Source of the DNA: Seriola aureovittata
Taxonomy: Eukaryota; Chordata; Actinopteri; Carangiformes; Carangidae
NCBI RefSeq assembly: GCF_021018895.1
Contig: NC_079382.1
Location: forward strand, 12,574,001 to 12,638,000
Direction of reading: 5' to 3'
Length of the DNA stretch: 64,000 nt
In this document: positions 14,501 to 25,760 of the stretch, piece after piece
Layout of the letters: each line of letters begins with the position of its first letter
Position numbering within the stretch: the first letter of the stretch is position 1
Position numbers and translations under genes: made by a program
Notes under the pieces: model-generated
Told to the model about the DNA's origin: nothing
The model's database searches: none
Seen by the model: the letters and a program-made list of their open reading frames with translations, nothing else

Positions 14501-17500
14501 CTTCATCACCCTTTTCGTTTCTATCACTAGCTTTTTCTCTCCTCCCTCTATCTTTTCCATACTGTCCCCCAATTTTTTACTCATTGAACTTCACTGAACC
14601 TCCGTCAGTGCCAGTATCCAAGGAAACTTACTAAGTGGGACGTTGTTTAAAAACCATGGTATCCCCAAATAAATAAACGTGTTTGTTTAATAAAGCAAAC
14701 ATGCTCCAAAGTGAACTGGAAAAGTTTATTTGGAGTGTTTAGTGCCTTACCAAAAATTCCCAACCGGACATTAGATTTAAGATTCAATATTTTAATTTCA
14801 TAATCATCGATCTTATCATTGAGTCAACATTTTAGGAATGAACATAACTTTTAGCCAAAATACCATTATCCTGTTGCAATCACATTAATTTCACCTGTCA
14901 TCATTTTGGTTTTGATACTTCACAGATACAAGCTGAGTTCAAGGTCTTTCCCACCAGCATTATGAAAGGAAGTGAAAATACACTTCAATTCTACAACATC
15001 TGGCTCAGGGTGTTTTGGTAACACTCTACCTCAAAACCCTATTTAGCATTCATAGGTAGTATATAAACATTTATTAAATTTTTTAACTCACAATAATGTA
15101 GATATAAGCATTTATTAATGTATGTCACAACAACTATAACTCCTTATGTTGGCACTAATAAATGGAGGCTGGTATAAACAGATAATAAATAACAATATAG
15201 AAAAATGGGGTTGTAATGAAATATGACATCATAGGGGAAGTTGTAATTGTTGACAAATATTTTGCATTAATAGACACTTAAGAATGTTCATATAACTGCT
15301 TACAAATAACCTGGCATTGGGTCTTGAACCTCCCAGTTAATTTTTGATTTCCAAGTGGCGTCATCAACGGTTGTAGATCCAACCAATCAGAGCAACGAAA
15401 AGTGGCTCAGAGTGACAGAAAAATGTAAACACACAACAACATAAGTGCAGTTGTTTTTCCTTTGGAGAAAATGTACCATCCAGTTTGTTTAATACCGTCA
15501 TGATAACACAGTCAATAGGCCTTTTAACATCAGCAGCAGCCATCTTGTTGTTAACGAAAACTCATCAGCGGTGCTCCTGTGTCAGTCATTGTATCAAACC
15601 CCGCCCCATTTTCGATGAATGGTTGTGACTGGCCCTACTAGTTTCTGAATGGATGGAAATCTGTCTGAATGGAAGGGGGGCCAAACTCATCTGCGCGAAT
15701 AAGCATGAGCTCACTGTTTGGTCTGGTCTCCAGTTGGGCTTACAACTACATTATGTTTTCCAAAGATTCAAGTAAAAGTGCCAATTTTTACAATTTACTA
15801 TTCAATGTTTTATCATTATTATTATTATTATTAGTTGTAGTATTGTTAAACTTTACAGAGCAGGTCTCTTTGAGATAATGGTGTCTTGAACCCGCTGAAC
15901 TTGAACTATGCTGTGTGTGTCTCCCTGCTCATTCTTCATTCACTTTAAAAGCCTCCTAGTCCACTGTTGGAGTGTGAGAGTGTGAGGTGGACAGGAGCGG
16001 AGAGATCAACGGCCTCTGTGATTATCATCACCAGAGATTATAACAGTGTGAGAAAGAGAGGGTACGAGAGTGTTCAAATGGAAAACACAATGATTGGACT
16101 CTAGTGGCCACAGCCAGACACTGTGGTATTCGAGATTTGGTACAATTTAAACAGTACACTTAACAGTCATGACAAACATCTGTTTACTGCTCTGCTGTTA
16201 TGTTACTGACCATAGTTGTGTCTGTTGTTGAATGTGTCCATATCTCAACATCTGGAATATTGCAGGAGTTTTATTCATGTCTTGTTTTGGTTCCTCTCTT
16301 CTCTCATCTGTCTCTCGCTGCCCTCGCTGCCTCCCCAGCATTCCTATACATCGTCTCTCAGAATCTTTAAAAACTATTCAGGGTGCAGCCTGTTTTTTTT
16401 ATTTTTTTTATTTCTTATTTTTATTGCTGCTTGTTCCATTAAATCATCACGAGTACAGTGAGCACTTTGCACAACACTCCTCCACATGCCTACAGATGTG
16501 CAGCTCAGATCCCTTTCATAAGCAGATATCCCCGCGAGTCCATAATGATGTTAAAGTTGTTATCCTCAAGATTTCAGTCCTAGTTGATTTGGCGACACCC
16601 ATGGGTGTGTGTTTTAAAACTAAAAACCTTTTTTTTTTTCTCCAGAAATACAACAAAGGAGCCACTGGAGTATTTTTCACACCACAGCCAAACAAGGTTG
16701 TTTGTCAAATAGTTCAGATGGCAATAATTGCAACCGCGATCTGATTTCATGCTGTGCACGGCTTGAGGAGTTTTCCACACAACAGCAGTGCGCAGTAAAG
16801 TTGGCCATCTTGCCGGGGAGTAACAGCTTTTCATGTAACAGCACACTGTGGCTGCTGCTTCTTGTTTTATTATTCCCTTGCAAAATTGAAAATGATACAC
16901 TGACGAAGAGATGACGAACACAGTGCGCTTACTGTGACTGTTTCACAATAAGAGCCGCCCCATGTTTTGCTAGTAAAATTTCTTTGTAAACAAACAAAAA
17001 TCATGATAACATTCAGTGTTACTCACCGAAGCATACTGCGTCTATCCTTGAGGTCAAACAAATGCGTTAAATACATTGGCTCCTGTAGATCTCTGGAATA
17101 GTTTGAAACCACTGGCGGAAATGTGTATCATGTCACTTGGGTGTCTTTGGGCATGAGGCAAACGAAACACGGACCCACTCACAAAATAAACTGATACTGG
17201 AATTCAAGATTCGAGAAAAATGAAATATTGCTCTGATACAGCCATAGGATTGTGAACAGTAATAGATGAAGTAAAATTAACCATAAACAAAAAAAAATGA
17301 GCATAAACAGAATTGAAAGAGGGACATCTTAAGGACTACAACTCTTAAATGTGCATTTCAGTGACCAGACGGCCTTTATCGTTGAATTGGAAGTGACTGA
17401 TTTTTACTGCATAAGATTGAACCCTCTCTCCAGGAGCAGAGAGAGGCTCCGCAGGCCGTGTTGTTTCCACACTCAGCCAAAAGTAATATTTGTTTTGTCC

Positions 17501-20500
17501 TACATTTCTTTCCCTCTTCCAGGTGACCAAGGAAGATTTCATGAGCTTTGAGTACATTCTCTGCATGGACGAGAGCAATTTGAGGTACAGTATTTCAGCC
17601 AACGGCAGCAGTATTTGTATTCTCTCTGGATGTGGCTCACAGTTAGACACACAATGGCTGAAAGCACAGGTGTAATGTGTTAAGTGTCCCGCCTTACTTA
17701 ATGGTTGCCTTGGTTTAAAAAAACAAAACAAAACACATGTTGTCTTGAAATATGGATCAAGGCAGGTTGTCCCTTTAACGGCGGTCTTGACAGTGATGTG
17801 TGCTACTCCTTCACATAAACATGAAAACGGTGGTAACATTGAGCTATAACTAACGTGTAGGTGAATGCCTCCCTTTAATGAGCAATATCCTTCCTTAAGC
17901 TCTTTCCAAAGGTCAAGGGGAGGGATATTTTTTGCTACTTTGAACGTTTAGGGATCATTTTGAGATCACATGCCTATGGCAGATCTGATCTGTAAGCAGC
18001 TTACTGAGTTCTTTGGATGCCTCGTCTTCGCTCTTTGAGCACTTTTTTCCCCTTTCTCTCCCACATTTTTTTTTCTGCACAAATGTTAGGCTGACGAGAC
18101 TGAGAAAATGAGACCCTGTCCTAGACAAAAGGCTAATCTGTCCAGGTTTTGTTGTCTTTATTAGAAGTGTTATATTATATTTAACTCCTGTCTGAGTTAC
18201 AGGGGTCTGAGTGACTTAGCTGATATGAATGTTATGTTTACTGTTGCGCTTTAGGAAGTTAAACATATACAAAAATGTCAGTATTGTGGATTTGTAATAT
18301 TCTGTCTTTTAAACATGACAGCACTGGATGTGCTCTTTCATCTAAATGGCTGAAAACTTTAACATTATGTTTTTTTGGGGGGGGTTTTTTGTGGTCCAGA
18401 TATCACGTGTTGTTTGATCCTTTTTTGTTTTCCTTTTTTCCTTGTGGAGTTATGTGCTTTCTCTTGTCTTCACAGTGACTTGAAAAGGAAAGCAAACTCT
18501 GTTAACAACTACCGAGCAAAGATTGAGCTTCTTGGTTCATATGACCCTCAGAAGCAGCTGATCATCAAAGACCCATATTATGTAAGTCTAGTAAATTCTC
18601 ATGTTCAATGTTTTAATGCATAATAAAGATGGTTCCTGAGTGGTTTTTATTACACCCCCCCACCCCAATTGGGGGGGATTTGATGAATATTGTTGGGGCA
18701 GCAGCGAAATGAAAAATATATTGAATAAGTTTGGAAACAGGATAATAAATGTAATGTTCTGTTTATCTCCAGTTAAACTCCGTCCTACTACTAAACTTAT
18801 TGTCCTGCTGCTGTAAAAACTGACTATTTGACCAAAAGTGTAGAAATGTGTGGCTGTAAAGTCCCCAAAAATGCCTGACTTACACCTGTTCGAGTAACAT
18901 TTGCTAAAAAACTACAGAGCCCAGTTTTCATGAGATTTGTTGACAAAGAAAGCACAAGACAATCATATAAACTTCAAATAGTTGTCACTTAAAATCATTG
19001 CTTACAGGCCAAACAATGTAAAATGTGTAGTCTTAATTATCAAACTTACCTATGTTTTCTTTCTATAAAGCATAAATTTAGGGAAATGGGAGTAAAATAC
19101 ATAACCATACATAAATGTAGACTGTACCAATCATACACTTAGTTATTTATGCTTTTGCAAGACCGTGTCGTAACATGATTCAAATGTTCCTAAATTTTGA
19201 ATGGAGCATGGAGGTGTATCTTTTTCCGACCTCTGCCCACCTCAAACAAGTGAGACGAGCACGGAAAAAAACCCCAAAATACAGAAGATCTCTCATGTAA
19301 AAAAAAAGTAAAAAAGAAGGTTGTATTCATGGAAAACCCATTGCTCATAGTTAGAAGCTGATTGAGAACGTAGGTTTTCAAAGCATAAAACTGAAAAGCG
19401 TTTGATGGTGCACGACGAATGTAAACTGTCTATTCTGTTTGGAAATAACAGAAAATGTTCGTTATTTTCCTTCAATGGCTGTGCACCTGTTCAAAACATG
19501 ACATGTCATGAGACGAATTTCACAGGCAACAAAATGTTACACAGTGGAATCACTTGGAGTGTATTAAAAGACCACAGTTTTGGACAAAACATGTCGGTCT
19601 TCAGGTGCATGTGGTAGTTCTGGAGAAAATTCACTCTCCAAAGGGAGAGATGGGATCATGTCCAGACACGTTTTATGAAATAAACAGCACTAAAACAAAA
19701 CAGAGTAGACCTTACAGCAATGTCGGTTTCTATCTCTCTTGATCCAAATAAATGCTTAAATTTCAAACATCAAACATTTCTTACACAGCCTTTCCAGCCC
19801 AGTAAACACCACAATAAATGACTTTTACATGACTATTATTTAATTATTTGGATATAACTGTACAAAGTATTTTCTGGTTACAGATTGGTTTGCCTTTTCA
19901 CGCTCCATGGCTCACTCATCCCTTTTGTTCCTTGCGTGCTTTCGCTGCAGTTAAAAGTCATGCCAAATGATTTGGACACGGGTCCTTAGCTGCTTTTTAT
20001 CTTCTTGAGAGTTATGAGTGAGGAAAAGCAAGAGTGGGAAAATTGGAGGGAGTAAATGTTGGGGAAGGTTTGAAAGTTTGATTACTGATAAGTTGTCAAA
20101 ATACAGTATGTTAAAAAATATATATAGCTTCCTAGGGACACTCAAACTTTTTATATAAAGTGTATATATAAATACTTTTTATATTTTCATAACTTATCTA
20201 AATAAGTAGTAATGTATCTAAAAAATTTCCTGTGTGGAGAATGTGCAGCTACAGCTGTGTTGACCTAATAATGATGCATTTGTGCCTCTCTTGTGGAACC
20301 AGGATCCCAAGATAAAAAAAAAACAGTCATCAAATTATTACTGATGTGGCTGGAAGAAGAGGCAGTGGTTGACCACAGTTTATGTGACTGTAGTCAGTTG
20401 TATTAATTTGTCTCATATCTTGGCTTTAAACACCATGTTTCTTTCTTTGGTGATCAGTAAAAGTGTGTCTTTGTTTAGCTCTTTTTGCCAAAAGTAGGGG

Positions 20501-22083
20501 TGAATGTTCTTTACAGTCACTGTGGTTTGGACACTTAAAGAGGACTGGATTGTGGTCCCTTGCCAACAACCACATGGCATGACAGCAAAATGAGCAGCGA
20601 GGAGCAAGATGGTCACTGTTATTGTGTCAGAACAAATGGAGACATACTTTTCTTAACAGAATTCCTTTGTTATGGCCATCTCTTAAATACCTCTGGATCA
20701 GTTAACTCAATTATACAGTTTTTTCACTGTTTTCTGCAGTAATAACACCACCAGGCCTGTTGTTAGCCATGTTAGTGCACGCCTCCACGGATGCCACCAC
20801 TGTTGTATCGATTATTGTGAAATTTTTCTACATACATTCACTGTCCCAAAGAGGATCAATTGTATTGACTGTGGTGATCCTCTGGCTTTTCCTGTAATGC
20901 TGCTATCTAGTGAAATATCTCAACAACTTTTGGATGGATTGCCATGGAATTTGGTTCAAACTTTCACGCCCAACCTCTGATGTTAGCATCTACCTCAAAG
21001 CGATGCTGCATCTACGTGCGTGGTTGTAGACTCGTCTATTTTAGTGTTACATGGCTCACAATTGTTTTTTGGAAAGAGAAACAGTTACTCGTTTAATCAC
21101 ATAGTCCATTGACAGAATATTCAGCAACTACTGATGATTGATTCATCCTTTTAGTCATTTTTCAAGCAAAAATGCTGAATAAATCACTGGCTACAGCTTT
21201 TGCAATGTGAGGGTTTGCTAAATTTAATTGTGTTGAGACACATTAAACTGATTATCATTGTAAATAATTTAAATATGTCACTTTGAGCTCTGAAAATTGT
21301 GCTGGCCATTTTGACAGTTTTCTTACATATCATAGTCTCAACAATTAATGTATTGGTTGAAAACATGGAAATGGAAATGTTTCAGTTACTACTCATGGTT
21401 ACGTAAAATCTTGAAATTAATTCATGTCTCACCAATGTCTCAGTTCACTTGTGAGCCAGTGGGTTATAAATATCTTTACATGTCAGACTATTCACAGAAT
21501 TAAGTGTTGTTAAAAGTAATGAGGTTTTTCTGTGGTTGGAAATGTTTTTCCATATAAATCCATCAGGGTTTCAGCAAAAACCCACCTCTTTGAACCCCCA
21601 AGACCAGAGTTTCAAAAGTTATCCTGCTGCTCTTGGCAGTATATTGCTCCCTTATGAAAAGCTCTGTTACCAAATTTGAGTGTGGGCTTCAGCACTCAAT
21701 AAATTGAAGCCAGTTGGCATCAGGATAGGATAAGTTTCCTTCAGAACAATTTAACAATTTGGTACTCGGATGGGGAGTAGAAATAATTTACCGGTTGAGT
21801 AAGAAACTGACATGTTTTTTTTTTTGCTTTCAAACCACATCACAAAACTGGCTCTACATCTCAACAGCTTTACTGTATGTCATTTTATTTCAATTCTTTG
21901 CCACCAGTTTTAAACAAAAAGAAAAATCAAACACATGTATGTAATGATTCAGCTATCTGAAATGTATTTTAATTTCCTTTTTTATCTTTATGTTTTGTCC
22001 CTCAGGGAAGTGATGAAGACTTTGAAAAGGTGTACGAACAGTGTGTCCGCTGCTGCAAAGCCTTTCTGGAAGCAAACTCCTAA
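8216..22083 (+). CDS. acp1: Low-molecular-weight protein tyrosine phosphatase, whole gene (coding span, seven coding exons, six used per transcript)
   Basis: Seen: coding exons at 8216-8258, 9236-9309, 10921-11034 or 11095-11208 (alternatives), 17523-17584, 18476-18581 and 22006-22083. All junctions are GT-AG and in phase, giving 158 residues, the usual length of the family. The active-site loop C-x5-R reads VCLGNICRS, with nucleophile Cys13 and Arg19. The general acid Asp130 sits in the DPYY motif, followed by Tyr132 and Tyr133, the regulatory phosphorylation sites in mammals. Known of the family: a cytosolic enzyme that removes phosphate from phosphotyrosine and small aryl phosphates and dampens growth-factor receptor signalling. 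The start is the first ATG, in context ACAACATGG, and the protein begins [12 protein letters not shown]. Every catalytic residue is present, so the gene looks functional. One oddity is a Ser at residue 98, across the 17584/18476 junction, where the mammalian protein as I recall it has Arg. The next gene downstream, alkal2, is convergent. Confidence in identity is very high. Confidence 0.97.
9236..9309 (+). CDS. acp1: acp1 coding exon 2
   Basis: Follows acceptor TTTTGAACAG and completes Gly15. It then reads [20 protein letters not shown] and AVDK (residues 16-39), with the loop Arg19 and Ser20. It ends in phase 0 at AAG|GTAATG. The 1.6-kb intron that follows (9310-10920) carries a deleted hAT element and a hairpin MITE. 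Confidence 0.96.
9686..10544. mobile_element. Deleted (non-autonomous) hAT transposon in acp1 intron 2
   Basis: The ends are inverted copies: CAGTGTTTCCTCTA at 9686 and its complement TAGAGGAAACACTG ending at 10544. The direct repeat ATATTCA lies across both edges (9681-9687 and 10545-10551), consistent with a hAT-type target duplication. Inside is a GC-rich subterminal stretch that folds on itself (CAGTGGCGGCCCGCCACTG near 9712). There is also a start-like ORF at 10123-10185 reading [20 protein letters not shown], which resembles the first exon of a hAT transposase. The catalytic domain is absent, so the element can only have moved with outside help. A 31-base run of C sits near its right end. 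Confidence 0.75.
10469..10499. repeat. Poly-C tract (31 bases)
   Basis: Uninterrupted run of 31 C inside the hAT relic, next to its right terminus. Such a run is prone to length change and to sequencing or assembly error, so its exact length should not be trusted. Confidence 0.85.
10684..10768. mobile_element. 85-bp hairpin MITE in acp1 intron 2
   Basis: Nearly perfect inverted repeat. The left arm CAGTCAAAAGTTTGGACACA (from 10692) is matched by TGTGTCCAAACTTTTGACTG (10741-10760), with outer TACTGTA/TACAGTA bases and a 28-base loop. This is a sequence seen widely in teleost genomes as a miniature inverted-repeat element of the Tc1/mariner kind (recalled, not searched). It ends 152 bases before alternative exon 3A. 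Confidence 0.75.
10921..11034 (+). CDS. acp1: acp1 alternative exon 3A (isoform-1/fast type)
   Basis: 114 bases, exactly 38 codons, phase 0 at both ends, between acceptor CCCTGCCTAG and donor CAG|GTACGA. It encodes residues 40-77, beginning [20 protein letters not shown] and ending HVARQ. Tyr50-Glu51 is the pair found in the fast (A) isoform of mammals, where this segment shapes the rim of the active-site pocket and substrate preference. It is alternative to the exon at 11095-11208. Confidence 0.95.
11095..11208 (+). CDS. acp1: acp1 alternative exon 3B (isoform-2/slow type)
   Basis: Also 114 bases and 38 codons in phase 0, between acceptor TGTTGTTGCAG and donor CAG|GTACAA. It begins [20 protein letters not shown] and ends SHRAQQ. 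Trp50-Asn51 is the signature of the slow (B) isoform. Only 60 bases separate it from exon 3A, too short for comfortable splicing of one to the other, which fits mutually exclusive use. The following intron, 11209-17522, is the largest of the gene and contains an (AT)n tract at 11555-11593. Confidence 0.95.
11555..11593. repeat. (AT)n microsatellite in acp1 intron
   Basis: About 19 uninterrupted AT units. No other function is visible. Confidence 0.9.
11594..17522. other. Long acp1 intron, no further gene seen
   Basis: Intronic DNA after the (AT)n tract. It is AT-rich with scattered short chance ORFs on both strands, none with a recognisable domain. A stretch at 13440-13640 and another near 14010-14060 look like pieces of a degenerate dispersed repeat, but I cannot name it. 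Nothing else can be supported. Confidence 0.5.
17523..17584 (+). CDS. acp1: acp1 coding exon 4
   Basis: Follows the pyrimidine-rich acceptor TTTCCCTCTTCCAG. It encodes residues 78-97, starting [12 protein letters not shown] and ending CMDESNL, plus two bases of codon 98. Donor AG|GTACAG. This is the conserved central beta-strand and helix of the fold. The intron that follows is 17585-18475. Confidence 0.95.
18476..18581 (+). CDS. acp1: acp1 coding exon 5
   Basis: Follows acceptor CTTGTCTTCACAG. It completes codon 98 as Ser and encodes residues 99-133, including [17 protein letters not shown] and then KDPYY with the general acid Asp130. Donor TAT|GTAAGT, phase 0. The next intron is 18582-22005. 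Confidence 0.96.
20815..21010. repeat. Degenerate teleost dispersed repeat in acp1 intron
   Basis: The stretch with the words TATCTCAACAACTTTTGGAT and GATTGCCATGGAATTTGGTT belongs to a repeat very common in percomorph fish genomes (recalled from family wording, not searched). Superfamily not assigned; no coding capacity. Confidence 0.5.
22006..22083 (+). CDS. acp1: acp1 last coding exon with stop
   Basis: Follows acceptor TTTTGTCCCTCAG. It encodes [17 protein letters not shown] and then KAFLEANS, with stop TAA at 22081-22083. The Cys-rich VRCC helix is typical of the C-terminus of this family. Confidence 0.96.
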   Translation, partial: GSDEDFEKVYEQCVRCCKAFLEANS

Positions 22084-22287
22084 CAGTCGTTCCTGAGTCT
22101 GTCGGGTAAACACCAATACTCATCCAAATATGTTTTGGCCATGTCACACAGGCACTCGTTATAATTCTGTTGTGGATGTCGCTGAAAGCACTTTTTTCAG
22201 TGTTGGAAATGTTATAAAAACCACACATTGTGTATGTTCAGAACAACGCTATGTGGGCGAGTGTGTAGACTGTAAATTCAAGAGAAT

Positions 22288-22302
22288 AATAAAATGAATA
22301 AA
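22288..22302 (+). promoter_or_regulatory. acp1: acp1 polyadenylation signals
   Basis: Two overlapping-range AATAAA hexamers at 22288-22293 and 22297-22302, about 205 bases after the acp1 stop codon, followed by a T-rich stretch at 22305-22345. The spacing fits a short 3' UTR ending near 22320. Confidence 0.7.
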
Positions 22303-23147
22303 CAAATTCTGTTCATCTTTATATTTTGGAATACGCTATTTTTTTATATGAATGGAGATATCCTGAAGATGATGATGATGATTGACATCTTAGGTTCACA
22401 GGTCAAAGGTTGACACTGGGGTCAAAGAAGAAATGCTAATCTTCCTGGGTATTTAGCTGGATGCTTGGTGGTTAGGTTCATTTCTTTTCACTGCTTTCGG
22501 TTTTGTTTGCTGTACAACTCCTATAGAAATGTTTTAACAAATACAAAAAACATCAGGAATGTTCTCCTTCCTTACAGAAACAAAAGTTATTCTGCTTTGT
22601 GCTGAACACCGCTTGCAACTTAAATGGTGGGAATTCCATTGAGTTGGAATCATCAGTGCCAGTATAAATTACCATCTTACGCTCGCACACACGGTAGAGT
22701 TGTAGTTGTAGTTTCACAATAGTGGGTGATGGAACATTGAGAAAGGGCTGTAAAACATTAAACAAGGGTGGAGTTGAAGGACAGATGAACCAAATGATGA
22801 CTGAGGGGTTTCCGGTTGTTGGAAGAATTGTTTTAGGGTGGTTTCCATGTCTGTGTATCTGTTAGAATTAGGGCCTTAACTGGGGTGGATGTGTGAAGCA
22901 GAGCTTGACTCAATTTGGTTTCAAACAAAGGAGATATATGTTTTTTCTGGGTTTCGTGAGTTAGAAAATGGTTTCAAGTCTTTTGGACACATTGTGATCC
23001 AATCTGTGCTTCGTTTGGTACTGAAACGTGGCACACAAGGCAAAGTAGTTCCGTAATGCCAAGCAACATGAGCAAGGCTAGGGGTTATTTACAAATAAAC
23101 TCAACCAGATATAACCTATAATATAGAGTATAGTAACGAGAGTGGCC

Positions 23148-23192
23148 TTGTCGCATCTAACTCTCGGATAGAAAAGTGAATAAGCATATTTC
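23148..23192 (+). repeat. Fragment of the GCTAGCTGTTTCC-type dispersed repeat
   Basis: The words CATCTAACTCTCGG and GTGAATAAGCATATTTCC match the right-hand part of a repeat whose longer copies are at 53385-53580 and 57228-57418. Only the right-hand end is present here. Confidence 0.5.
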
Positions 23193-24337
23193 CGGTCCGC
23201 CATGCAGTGGGAATGTTTTCTTGTTATTTAACCCGAACAAATTGTGTTTTCTAACCAAATACTTGCTCCATACAATATTCATTATGAAAGAGTTGCATCC
23301 AGGGGTCTGGTGACACGGACTAACATTTCTGCCTCTGCTCCAATACAATGAAGATGAATGGAATTGAATTTGTGGCACTCTCGGCCTCAAAAATGACATG
23401 TAAGATAAACAACAGTGAAGTCTCTCACTGGAAAAAGAGTCTGAATTGGGTTTAAAGAATTAAAAAATTACGACAGCGACCAGGAGCATCCAGAGTTTGG
23501 GGAGCTTTGACCTTTTCCTTTCTCCTCATTTCCTGTCAACCCTGCTGTCACCATCACATGAAAAATACACCCCCAAAAGGGAGACGTATTGAAGGGTCAC
23601 TTCACTCAAATTACAAAGAACTACTTCTTATTTCACCCATGGGCTCCCATTATTCATTGTCTGGATAATCCATAGAAAATACTGTGCACAGTGTTTGGCG
23701 AACTGAACCTTTAAAAGGAGCTTATTTCCCCTGTGTGAATATTTTTATGACTGAAATATGCTGACTCACTTTCTGCCAAGTGAAAAAATTTTTTTTTTTG
23801 CAATAACCTCTATTTTAAACAAAGCACACTTGACTCTCTGAGTTGACCTTTTTAAACAGTGGGAAGTTCACCAAATCCGTAGTCTCAGGACTTGGTCCAG
23901 TCATGTGGTCTTTCGGGGAGAATTTCTCGTTTGTTTCAAGACAGGAATGTAAAAGAAAATACTGCAAGAGACAACAAAGACCATTCATTTTGTACCAATC
24001 GTATAATTTATTTAAATATATTTCATTTTTAAATATATATATATGTATTTAACACCCATTTGATAAATGCCAGTCACTTTAATTTAAGGTAGATAGGTGG
24101 ATTCCTCCTATGCTTTGTTTTACAGTATGTACATGTTTCTCCTGGTGTAAATGGTCATGGCCTACATTATGTACAGTGGAACCATGTGACACTTCAAATA
24201 TATAAATATAGACTGTACCACGTTCTACCAAGATCCACAGGAGGTCTGTGACTTACAACCGCCACTTCCTTTTAAACATGTCTTGCAAAGACACAGAGAA
24301 ATGGTCATGCAGTTAATAATTTAATCACAGTTCTTTC

Positions 24338-24493
24338 TCAGTGTGAGCACGAGTGGATGAAACTATACCGTGACTGCCAGCCGGGGGTCTGGGAGAGCGG
24401 TTTGTCTGCGTAATAGGTAGTGCAGTAGTAGAAGGGATGGGCTAAACCCCAAACACTCATACAGAGCAAACCGATCACAGATGGCAAGTCATA
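24338..24493 (-). other. Exon-like open stretch downstream of alkal2 (unassigned)
   Basis: On the - strand an acceptor-like TACTATTTTCAG is followed by 51 open codons and a TGA. It starts YDLPSVIGLLCMSVWGLAHP and continues with a Tyr/Cys-rich FYYCTTYYADKPLSQTPGWQ. The first part would make one hydrophobic segment. It lies in what is probably alkal2 3' UTR. I do not recognise the peptide, and a chance open frame cannot be excluded, since another frame is also open across much of it. Confidence 0.2.
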
Positions 24494-25695
24494 CTGAAAA
24501 TAGTACATTTGGATTTTGCTCTTTTCTTAAAGAAATGAACAAAATAAAAATATGCAATCCCTTTTTCTTTTTGTTTTTTAAGCAACATCTTTTTGGATGC
24601 CAGCAGGGAAAAAATGTCTCCATGATTGTTTCTCTCGGCCACTTGTTTGTTTTTCTTCTCCACGCTTCAGTTTCACCATCTTTATCTTGGTCTGGTTTTA
24701 TTGCGTTGTTGCTCCCTCACGGTGACAGCTAACCATCGAGGCCCAGCCAGAGCGATGGGTGGCAGTAATCCACGCCTTAGCAGAACAGACCTCACTGTAG
24801 GACAATACCGTGCCTAATATCAGTCAGAGTAATATTTATGCTTCCATCTAACTGTCCAAGGCACTTTTTTCCCCCAAGTTTTTTTTTTCTTCTGGAAAAC
24901 TTGTGTTTGGCTTCAACCTGCAATGAAGAGGAAGTGGAATTTAGCATTGTCTCCAACTTGGCAGCACCTGACAAATTATTTCCTCCCCAAAAAGAATCAC
25001 TAACAATAAATCAAGAAACTTGATTTGCCACAGATCTGCTGCTCCCACTTTACTGCTGCTAGAGCTTGCGTGTATTGAAACAGAGTACGTACCATCCCTG
25101 TCAACAGCTCTCAAAAACATGATCTTTACTCTGAGAACTCCAGCCCTTTCTTGCACAAGATTCTGTCTTAAGTAACTTTACTTAAATAAAAGTAGCAAGC
25201 ACAGAGATAATACTCCATTACAAGTAAAAGTCCATTCAGAAATGTACTTTAGTAAAACTGCATAGCCTAGCTATTAGCAAAAAAAGAATTAATTTAGTAC
25301 CAATTATGTAGAGGGCTTTTTTAGTATTATATTGTATATAATATTGGGTTATTCACTCTGTAGTTTCATCTTTAACAATACAACTTTATAAAGGGATCAT
25401 AGTCAAAATCTTAATCAGTATTTTTACAGCCTTAAATGGTTACTTTTACTAAAGTAAATGATCTGAATACTTCCTCTGCCACTGCCACTGCGTCCCTGGA
25501 AACTTTTGACACTATTATTGCACAATTATTTAACAAAATTAAATGTTTGCTCATGCTTGTGTGTCATGTGCACTAGTGTAGCTAAACCAAAAAGAGGCAA
25601 CACACCAGCACTCACTATGTACACATCTTGTCTTCAACAGCATAAAACTTTTTTGTTTGAATTAGAGGTGAATCTATTGTATTACCTTGTGTGTG

Positions 25696-25760
25696 CTACC
25701 CCTCTGTGCACTGCAGGCTGCCGGCTAGCCGTGTGAGAAGCCGCGCACATCTTTTGAAGT
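25696..25760 (-). CDS. alkal2: alkal2 last coding exon with stop
   Basis: Follows acceptor TCTTCTCTTCTCAG, completes Tyr141 and reads FKRCARLLTRLAGSLQCTEG, then TAG at 25696-25698. This is too short to be found as a free-standing ORF. It supplies the last two conserved cysteines and the basic RCARLLTRLA helix. Confidence 0.95.

Larger units (their letters stand above)
22303..25695. other. Convergent intergenic region between acp1 and alkal2
   Basis: This 3.4 kb holds the 3' flank of acp1 and, on the - strand, presumably the 3' UTR of alkal2. A fragment of a dispersed teleost repeat lies at 23148-23192, and a - strand exon-like ORF at 24338-24493 is listed separately. I could not place the alkal2 poly(A) signal. 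No other gene is visible. Confidence 0.6.

Noticed and set aside
16232..16744. 170-codon + strand ORF in the large acp1 intron
   Set aside because: Low-complexity Phe/Leu-rich stretch from T-runs, no domain, no splice or Kozak support.
17345..17839. 164-codon - strand ORF across acp1 exon 4
   Set aside because: Antisense shadow of a real exon plus flanking intron; no family resemblance.
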